DNA from: Leptolyngbya sp. SIO4C1
GTDB lineage: Bacteria > Cyanobacteriota > Cyanobacteriia > Phormidesmidales > Phormidesmidaceae
Assembly (NCBI GenBank): GCA_010671975.1
Contig: JAAHIA010000143.1
Coordinates: 1-10,747 of the forward strand
Direction of reading: 5' to 3'
DNA length: 10,747 nucleotides
Positions 6,480 through 10,747 of the stretch are shown here, one piece after another. Made by a program: the position numbers and the translations under genes. Each line of letters opens with the position of its first letter. Position 1 is the first letter of the stretch. The notes below the pieces were generated by a model. The model did not search any database. It had not been told where the DNA came from and saw only the letters and a list, made by a program, of their open reading frames with translations.

Positions 6480-6680
6480 CTAGCTCAGTGCAGAATGGCT
6501 GCGGTCATAAGCGATCTGAGCGTTAAAGCTATATTTGCCCTGGATGCGGGTGCCGCTGCCTAGCTCCTCAGCTGGCAAACCCACTTGAGCAGCTGCTCGA
6601 GTAAGTAAAGACTGCTGTCGCTGCTTGATTAAATGATGGTGACGAGACATGAGGGCTCGGGCTTGCTCACGAGTAGACAT
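6480..6680 (-). CDS. Small uncharacterised protein (66 aa)
   Basis: I do not recognise a named family. With the start at 6678-6680 the protein has 66 residues beginning MSTREQARALMSRHHHLIKQ and ending IAYDRSHSALS. The N-terminal half is strongly helical and basic with an HHH cluster at 14-16; the second half has GLPAEELGSG and a short polar tail. There is no signal peptide, membrane segment or Cys. The start is well supported: AGGAG lies nine bases upstream on the minus strand, a TATAAT -10 lies about 50 bp upstream, and a strong terminator follows the stop. An in-frame ATG at 6752 would add 24 AT-rich, Asn/Phe-rich residues across the promoter and is unlikely. The full set of expression signals argues that this is a real, probably well-expressed single gene. 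The basic helix could suit nucleic acid or protein binding, but that is a guess. Confidence 0.75.
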   Translation of the reverse strand: MSTREQARALMSRHHHLIKQRQQSLLTRAAAQVGLPAEELGSGTRIQGKYSFNAQIAYDRSHSALS

Positions 6681-6728
6681 AGCAGATTCTCCTAACGCTG
6701 GAAAAAAATTGTTTGAACGCTTTTCTAA

Positions 6729-6760
6729 ATTATAGATATATTTCTGTAGCAACGGCTACA
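6729..6760 (-). promoter_or_regulatory. Promoter and possible operator of the 66-aa gene
   Basis: On the minus strand 6734-6729 reads TATAAT, a perfect -10, giving a start near 6722 and a leader of about 40 bases. Instead of a good -35 hexamer, the -35 zone holds an inverted repeat TGTAGC-AACG-GCTACA (6745-6760). That placement fits a regulator-dependent promoter, activated or blocked at the -35. Confidence 0.5.
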
Positions 6761-6897
6761 AAAAATGCTATTTAAATCACAAATCGCAACGAATTTTCAT
6801 TGATTTAAGCAGTAATCTGGATTGATTTTAGTCTATGAAGCTCGCTGATAGTCTGCTACAGTTGCGATCGCGGCTGCAGACTGTTTTGCAGCGCGGC
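6761..6897. other. Intergenic spacer after the xylanase gene
   Basis: AT-rich spacer between the xylanase stop and the promoter of the 66-aa gene. It holds one HIP1 octamer (6864-6871) and a weak 6-bp stem, GCTGCA with TGCAGC around an 8-base loop (minus strand, about 6874-6893), with no U-tract. No convincing terminator for the xylanase operon is visible. A plus-strand ATG at 6835 opens MKLADSLLQLRSRLQTVLQR, protein-like for about 20 residues before it enters the antisense of the xylanase gene. Confidence 0.4.
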
Positions 6898-7950
6898 TCA
6901 GGTTTCAGGATCGAGCGCTTCGAGCATTGCTGCGTAAGCCATCTTGGGCTGATAGTCGCGGTCAAACAGCAGTGCTGCTCCAAAGTCCTTGTATCTGTGA
7001 GGAATCCAGGAATAGCGATCGGTAAAGCCCCAGGTTGTAAAATTTGAGCAGCTATCAGCCGCGATGCAGGTACTGAGCATGGTTCGGAATAGGTCTGCCT
7101 GCGCCAGTCGGTCTTGCTCAGAAGCCGGCAGCGCCAGCCGCACGTCCATTTCTGTGATATGAGTTTCTAGCCCCAGCTCACCCAGTCGCTGTAGGTTGGT
7201 CGCTACGTCTGAGGCATCCGGCGCATTTTGTAAGCTCAGGTGCATTTGTAAGCCAACGCCGTCAATGGGAATATCTTTTTCAACCAAAGACGACACCAGC
7301 CGATAGATAGCCTCCGACTTACGGCCTAGCCCTTCACCGCCGTAGTCATTGTAAAAGAGACGAGCGTTTGGGTCGGCTGCATGGGCCCAGCGGAACGCCA
7401 TGCCAATATAGTCCGGGCCAATTTGCCTCAGCCAGACGGTATCTCGCAGTCTGCCGCTGTCTGCGATCGCTTCATTCACCACGTCCCAGGCCATGACTTG
7501 CCCTCGGTAGTGGCCCACGACGGTTTGAATATGGTTGCGCAGCAGGGCAATGGCCGCATCGCGCGATCGCGCTGCTTTCACCCAGTCGGGTATCTGCGAG
7601 TGCCAGACCAAGGTGTGCCCTCGCACCATTATGCCGTGCGTATCGGCAAAGTTGACTAGCGTGTCGGCTTTGTCAAAATCGTAGCGCTCCGGCTCAGGAT
7701 GAAGCCTAGAGAACTTCATTTCATTTTCGGGTGTCAGCTGTCTAAATTCACGCGCTAGCACGTCGCGGTAGCGCTCGTCCTGCTGCAGCGCCGGGAAGGA
7801 GACGGCCGTTCCCATCCTGATCCCGTTTAGAGCCGCTAAAGCACTCAGCGTCATGATTGAAGCATCGGTAGGATACAGGCTAGGCAGTAAGAATAAAGCC
7901 AGCCCCAGCAGCACCGCCAGCAGAGTTTGGCGTTTTAGGAGACAGCGCAT
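6898..7950 (-). CDS. Secreted GH10 endo-1,4-beta-xylanase-like glycoside hydrolase
   Basis: Glycoside hydrolase family 10 enzyme of 350 residues; the family cleaves beta-1,4-xylan backbones by a retaining mechanism. The N-terminus has K6-R7 and a hydrophobic stretch to about residue 24, then LYPTDAS, a signal peptide or membrane anchor, so it should act outside the cytoplasmic membrane. The catalytic barrel spans about 42-347 with canonical blocks: LTPENEMKF, VRGHTLVWHSQIPDWV, AWDVVNEAI with acid/base E160, FYNDYGGEG, GVGLQMHL, HITEMDVRL with nucleophile E267, and TTWGFTDRYSW. No carbohydrate-binding module is attached. It is the last gene of the minus-strand set, 15 bp after the GMC oxidoreductase. 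Beside a glycosyltransferase, its natural target may be a self-made matrix polysaccharide rather than plant xylan; that is inference. Confidence 0.93.
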   Translation of the reverse strand: MRCLLKRQTLLAVLLGLALFLLPSLYPTDASIMTLSALAALNGIRMGTAVSFPALQQDERYRDVLAREFRQLTPENEMKFSRLHPEPERYDFDKADTLVNFADTHGIMVRGHTLVWHSQIPDWVKAARSRDAAIALLRNHIQTVVGHYRGQVMAWDVVNEAIADSGRLRDTVWLRQIGPDYIGMAFRWAHAADPNARLFYNDYGGEGLGRKSEAIYRLVSSLVEKDIPIDGVGLQMHLSLQNAPDASDVATNLQRLGELGLETHITEMDVRLALPASEQDRLAQADLFRTMLSTCIAADSCSNFTTWGFTDRYSWIPHRYKDFGAALLFDRDYQPKMAYAAMLEALDPET

Positions 7951-7965
7951 GGTTAGAGCGTCCGC

Positions 7966-9531
7966 TTACCGGCTCGGCGCATTAGCAGGCACTTCAGTAG
8001 GGGCAGGGCTATAGTCTGCGGCAGGCTTTGACGTTGTCTGCAGCAGGTGCTGGCCCAGGCGGCGCGCCAGCGCCAAAATTGTAAAGGTGGGCGAGTAGGA
8101 TGGTCCCGTGGGAAACACCGCCGAGCTCGCAACATAGAGATTATCAGTGCCAAATACGCGACAGTCGGTATCCACCACGCCCGCCCCTGGCCGATCGGCC
8201 ATGCGGGTGGTTCCCATTTGGTGAGCCGCATCGGTCATATTTTCTAAACTCGGCGGCTCGTCACCAAACTCGAAGCTGCCTAGCCCAACTGCCTTAGACC
8301 GCTCTGTCAAAAGCTGCAGCGTTTTCTGCATGGAGCGACGATCGTGGTCAGTGAAGCACCAGTTCACTTCCAGCTGGCGCTGGCCCAGCGCGTCGCGCTC
8401 GGTGCCCAGCTTGACGCGGCTGCCTTTGTGGGGCACTTGCTCAACAACAAACTTCACCCGGTAAGTCTCAACCGCACCGTTGTTGTCTCGACAGGCCGGA
8501 CGCCCGGTCAAGAGCCGCTTCAGCCAGTCTGTGCGTGTCTCGTAGAGAGGCTTGAGATAGAGCACATGCTCTAGCAGCTGATGCGCCTGCTGAGTTTCAT
8601 CATCGAGTGCAAAACAGATACAGAAGCGAGGCTTGGGGCCATACTGCAGCTCGCGCGCGTAGTCTCGAACCAGCGGTCCGGGGCGCAGGGTGCCCGTATG
8701 GTGCTTGGGATGATCCGAATAGAAGCGACCCACCAGATCGTACTCGTTGCCGATGCCGCCTGGGATCTGCCGATCGGAAGCCAGCAGCAGCCGCGCCGCT
8801 TCAAAGGCGCCAGTCGCCAACACAACGGTGTCGCCCTCAACCGTCAGCTCTCGTCCCTCTAGCGAACGACAGCGAACTGCCGTCACGCGCTGACCTGATT
8901 CATCCAACCGCAGCTCGGTCGCGGTGGCTCCCAGCACCACCCGCAAGTTTTGAGAGCGGCGCATTTCTTCACCGAAGCGTTTTGCCGTCCGCGTCGGTGT
9001 ATCCTCCCAATAGAAGCTGCTCATCTTTAGACCGCCGGCTGCAATTCTGGCCCGCATCGCCATGATTTCCGGCCGGACAGCTTCTGCTTCTAAATCACCG
9101 AAGCCGTAGTCTTTCGCAGCAGAGCGATAGTGCGGTAGTAGGTCGCCAAAGTCAATTGGCCAGCCGCTGTTGGCCACCCAGGATCTGCCTTCAAAGTCTG
9201 AGGGCTGCAGATATTTCCACTTTCCGGTCCAGACGTTGCTGGTGCCGCCAAACTGACGCACCCGACTGACGCCGCGCAGCTCGGGCGGCAAATAGCGATG
9301 GTAGTACGCATCTGGTTTCAGTTCGCGGTGGCGCTTGCCTAAGAAAACGACGTCGTTCAGAGCCTGGATGGCCGGATCGAATCGCTCACGGCCGCTTTCT
9401 ACCAGGATGACCTGCCGACCGTGGCGGGCTAGATGCGTGGCTACTTCAGCGCCGGCAATGCCAGAGCCTAGAACAATCACCTGTCCTCGCAGCACCGTCT
9501 GCTCATCTATTTCAAGAATATCGGTAATCAT
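7966..9531 (-). CDS. GMC-family FAD-dependent oxidoreductase
   Basis: Flavoprotein of 521 residues in the glucose-methanol-choline family, which oxidises alcohol or sugar hydroxyls. The Rossmann FAD site is G22-S-G-I-A-G27 with the ribose-binding acidic residue E45 in LVESG. GGTSNVWTGKW is the usual second FAD segment, and VVLATGAFEAARLLLAS is the family strand before the substrate domain. The C-terminal block has AAHQMGTTRM with H437, VVDTDCRVFG, NLYVASSAVFPTG and SYSPTFTILALARR. The second catalytic position, 43 residues after H437 and normally His or Asn before Pro, is S480. No signal peptide is seen, so it is probably cytoplasmic. The start has AGGAA seven bases upstream. It lies between the glycosyltransferase (66 bp) and the xylanase (15 bp), suggesting oxidation of a sugar or alcohol in polysaccharide metabolism. 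Substrate unknown. Confidence 0.92.
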   Translation of the reverse strand: MITDILEIDEQTVLRGQVIVLGSGIAGAEVATHLARHGRQVILVESGRERFDPAIQALNDVVFLGKRHRELKPDAYYHRYLPPELRGVSRVRQFGGTSNVWTGKWKYLQPSDFEGRSWVANSGWPIDFGDLLPHYRSAAKDYGFGDLEAEAVRPEIMAMRARIAAGGLKMSSFYWEDTPTRTAKRFGEEMRRSQNLRVVLGATATELRLDESGQRVTAVRCRSLEGRELTVEGDTVVLATGAFEAARLLLASDRQIPGGIGNEYDLVGRFYSDHPKHHTGTLRPGPLVRDYARELQYGPKPRFCICFALDDETQQAHQLLEHVLYLKPLYETRTDWLKRLLTGRPACRDNNGAVETYRVKFVVEQVPHKGSRVKLGTERDALGQRQLEVNWCFTDHDRRSMQKTLQLLTERSKAVGLGSFEFGDEPPSLENMTDAAHQMGTTRMADRPGAGVVDTDCRVFGTDNLYVASSAVFPTGPSYSPTFTILALARRLGQHLLQTTSKPAADYSPAPTEVPANAPSR

Positions 9532-9538
9532 AGCTCTG

Positions 9539-9563
9539 TTCCTAAAATCTTTATTCCTAAAAT
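9539..9563 (-). repeat. Direct repeat duplicating the GMC gene's ribosome binding site
   Basis: TTCCTAAAAT occurs at 9539-9548 and 9554-9563, period 15 bp. On the minus strand each copy reads ATTTTAGGAA, so the AGGAA ribosome binding site is doubled; the copy nearest the start is seven bases from ATG. Confidence 0.7.
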
Positions 9564-9597
9564 TGTTTACTCAACGCGCACTTCTACAAGCGTTTGA

Positions 9598-10506
9598 CTA
9601 AGAAGTGCGAACCGGCACCGCAGGCCGAATCTGCCGCTTTAGCTGAGACAGCGTCGCATGAAAAGCTAAGCCGCAAACGTGCCGAGGATGGAGCGCTAAT
9701 GCCCGAATGAAGGACATTAAAGCTGCATTGGTCTGCCCCATTTCATGAGAGGTCAGCGCGTGCTTATAGACAAACTCAGCGAACATCTTAGGCCGAGCGT
9801 CAAAGGCGGCTCGATGTTTTTGCAGCAGCCGTTGAAAGCTCTCCTGCCGCAGCTTCGGGTTGCCTGAGACCCGCGCGCCTGAGTGAGACAGCAGCCGGTA
9901 GGTAACCACTGGCAGACCAATCAGCGTGCATTCAGGATTGAGCCGCAAGAAGAATTCAGAGTGAACGCGAGAGCGAAAGGTCTCGTCCCAGCCGCCAATC
10001 TTTAGCACCAGATTGCGCTCTACCACCAGCGTCTGCTTCGTGTTATACGAGCATCCCGCTTCTGCCGTCTCTAGAAAAAAGTAGCTGCCGCGAGGGCAGC
10101 GGCTAGGCGGTAGCCGAGTAGACAGCACTTCGCCGCGCTCGTTCACCTTATGAATGCCTGAAATAGCGGCTACGGGGGACTCATCGGTTGCGTTCTCTAT
10201 CGCGGCCAGAGAAAGCTCGGTCATGTTAGGCAGCAGACAGTCATCGTCATCCAAGTAGGTGACCCAGCGCCCCCGCGCCGCCTGAGTTCCGACGTTGCGA
10301 GCCCCGGCACCACCGACGCCCTGATCTAACCGAATCACCCGCAGTCGGCGATCTTCAGGCAGGCAGACGGGCGGGCTAGAGGCGTCATCGACGACGACGA
10401 CTTCTAGGTCTGAATAAGTCTGATTGAGAGCACTTTGAACCGCTGCCGGCAGCAGGTCGGGCCGGTTGTGGGTGGGGATGATAATGCTGAGCTGAGGAGA
10501 AGACAT
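9598..10506 (-). CDS. Family 2 glycosyltransferase
   Basis: GT-A fold glycosyltransferase of 302 residues. The N-terminus reads LSIIIPTHNRPDLL and ALNQTYSDLEVVVVDDAS, the nucleotide-sugar binding start of GT2 enzymes with D40-D41. GGAGARNVG precedes the metal-binding acidic run Y84-L-D86-D-D-D89. Later, GGWDETFRSRVHSEFFLRL (about 190-210) is the acceptor-side acidic region where WDE/ED motifs sit in this family. The last about 80 residues (FVYKHALTSHEMGQTNAALMSFIRALALHP) look helical, like a single TPR-type hairpin. No transmembrane segment is visible, so it should work on the cytoplasmic face. The start at 10504-10506 is where family similarity begins; there is no clear Shine-Dalgarno sequence. 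It lies 11 bp after a minus-strand stop codon and 66 bp before the GMC gene, as the first complete gene of the set. Donor and acceptor are unknown. Confidence 0.93.
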   Translation of the reverse strand: MSSPQLSIIIPTHNRPDLLPAAVQSALNQTYSDLEVVVVDDASSPPVCLPEDRRLRVIRLDQGVGGAGARNVGTQAARGRWVTYLDDDDCLLPNMTELSLAAIENATDESPVAAISGIHKVNERGEVLSTRLPPSRCPRGSYFFLETAEAGCSYNTKQTLVVERNLVLKIGGWDETFRSRVHSEFFLRLNPECTLIGLPVVTYRLLSHSGARVSGNPKLRQESFQRLLQKHRAAFDARPKMFAEFVYKHALTSHEMGQTNAALMSFIRALALHPRHVCGLAFHATLSQLKRQIRPAVPVRTS

Positions 10507-10517
10507 GGGCAGAACGC

Positions 10518-10673
10518 TTATTTAACCGGTAAGGGCAGGGTCGCGGGCACCATCGCCCAGGTTCGCGGCTGATAAAACTGGCATTTGTTAATTCGGCTGT
10601 CGGCCGTGACGGTAAATCGAAACGACTCGACTACGTCAAACGTGGTAGTGCCGGTGGTCACCACGCCCGGCAA
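10518..10673 (-). CDS. C-terminal fragment of an unidentified protein
   Basis: A minus-strand frame ends with TAA at 10518-10520, 11 bp before the glycosyltransferase start. Read back from the stop it gives protein-like sequence (FDVVESFRFTVTADSRINK, then CQFYQPRTWAMVPATLPLPV), about 40 residues. Upstream the frame meets TAG and TGA at 10674-10679, so no more than 51 codons are open. It resembles the tail of a larger, probably beta-rich, protein whose body is missing. The spacing suggests it once belonged to the glycosyltransferase operon. I do not recognise the family. Confidence 0.4.
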   Translation of the reverse strand: MPGVVTTGTTTFDVVESFRFTVTADSRINKCQFYQPRTWAMVPATLPLPVK

Positions 10674-10747
10674 CTATCAGTACATTGGTCGCCTAGAAGT
10701 CGAATTTAACGACCAGGGCGTCGTCACCAGCTTTAACGGCGAGCCGG
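10642..10747 (+). CDS. Partial 5'-nucleotidase/metallophosphatase-like sequence
   Basis: The plus-strand frame with codons starting at 10642 is open to the window edge. From 10654 it reads VVTTPGNYQYIGRLEVEF followed by NDQGVVTSFNGEP. This resembles the end of the metallophosphatase domain in UshA-like 5'-nucleotidases, where a 'pGnY-x-YlGrL-x-v-x-Fd-x-xG-x-v' stretch follows the metal-binding histidines. The upstream part, including those histidines, is not present: the frame hits TAA at 10573 and the DNA before about 10640 instead looks coding on the other strand. The gene therefore lacks its 5' part here and continues beyond the window. The start coordinate marks where the sequence begins to look right, not a real start codon. 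Confidence 0.5.
   Translation, partial: MVVPVVTTPGNYQYIGRLEVEFNDQGVVTSFNGEP
10646..10676. repeat. Imperfect palindrome at the strand-switch junction
   Basis: Three paired arms nest here: TAGT (10646-10649) with ACTA (10673-10676), GCCGG (10650-10654) with CCGGC (10667-10671), and TGGT (10655-10658) with ACCA (10660-10663), with small bulges. It coincides with the point where coding signal changes strand. Confidence 0.6.

Larger units (their letters stand above)
1089..7570. repeat. Ten HIP1 octamers (GCGATCGC)
   Basis: GCGATCGC occurs at 1089, 1912, 2165, 3503, 3672, 4114, 6428, 6864, 7463 and 7563 (first base of each). This density is a hallmark of many cyanobacterial genomes. The stretch 7571-10747, over 3 kb covering the GMC and glycosyltransferase genes, has none. 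Confidence 0.9.

Noticed and set aside
6874..6893. Terminator for the xylanase operon
   Set aside because: Only a 6-bp stem with an 8-base loop and no following U-tract.
8607..9065. 152-codon plus-strand open frame
   Set aside because: Antisense to the GMC oxidoreductase; Arg/Pro/Ser-rich translation typical of a shadow in GC-rich DNA.
1..10747. CRISPR array, insertion sequence, tRNA or rRNA
   Set aside because: No regularly spaced repeats, transposase motifs, terminal inverted repeats with target duplications, or cloverleaf-like sequence were seen on either strand.

Overview
The window looks like a piece of a cyanobacterial chromosome. The strongest clue is the octamer GCGATCGC (HIP1), which I count ten times in 10.7 kb; an equal-composition random sequence would give about one per 65 kb. 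A Uma2-family nuclease and a BON-like protein behind a charged, Ala/Ser/Lys-rich linker fit the same picture. The sequence does not let me name a genus. A filamentous Leptolyngbya/Phormidesmis-type lineage is only a guess.

Left part (1-2649). The 5' part of a tryptophanyl-tRNA synthetase gene (minus strand, cut by the window edge) is divergent from a plus-strand run: a membrane PAP2 phosphatase, a membrane M50B-type metallopeptidase whose reading frame meets the end of the phosphatase gene, and a small ChrR-like cupin preceded by a 3 x 10-bp tandem repeat.

Middle part (2650-6897). A Uma2-family nuclease (minus), a possible small plus-strand ORF, and dapB of the lysine/diaminopimelate pathway (minus). 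A 144-bp divergent region full of palindromes separates dapB from a plus-strand metalloprotease with an unusual order: an N-terminal P/Homo B-type domain followed by a leishmanolysin-like (M8) zinc domain. Two small minus-strand genes follow: a BON-like protein and a 66-residue protein I do not recognise. Each has a clear hairpin plus U-tract terminator on the minus strand. The second terminator is a 26-bp perfect palindrome with a HIP1 octamer at its centre.

Right part (6898-10518). A minus-strand operon-like set, in transcription order: the end of an unidentified ORF, a family 2 glycosyltransferase, a GMC-type FAD oxidoreductase and a secreted GH10 xylanase-like glycoside hydrolase. Gaps are 11, 66 and 15 bp. 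The combination suggests making, oxidising and trimming an extracellular polysaccharide; the product is unknown.

Right edge (10519-10747). Coding signal switches strand abruptly near 10640-10676. One side reads as the C-terminus of the minus-strand ORF. The other reads as an internal piece of a plus-strand 5'-nucleotidase/metallophosphatase. An imperfect palindrome sits at the switch. This is either a real rearrangement or an assembly/amplification chimera.

The items most worth pursuing are the GT2-GMC-GH10 cassette with its Ser-for-Asn/His oxidoreductase, the P-domain/M8 fusion, and the strand-switch junction. I found no CRISPR array, insertion sequence, tRNA or rRNA.
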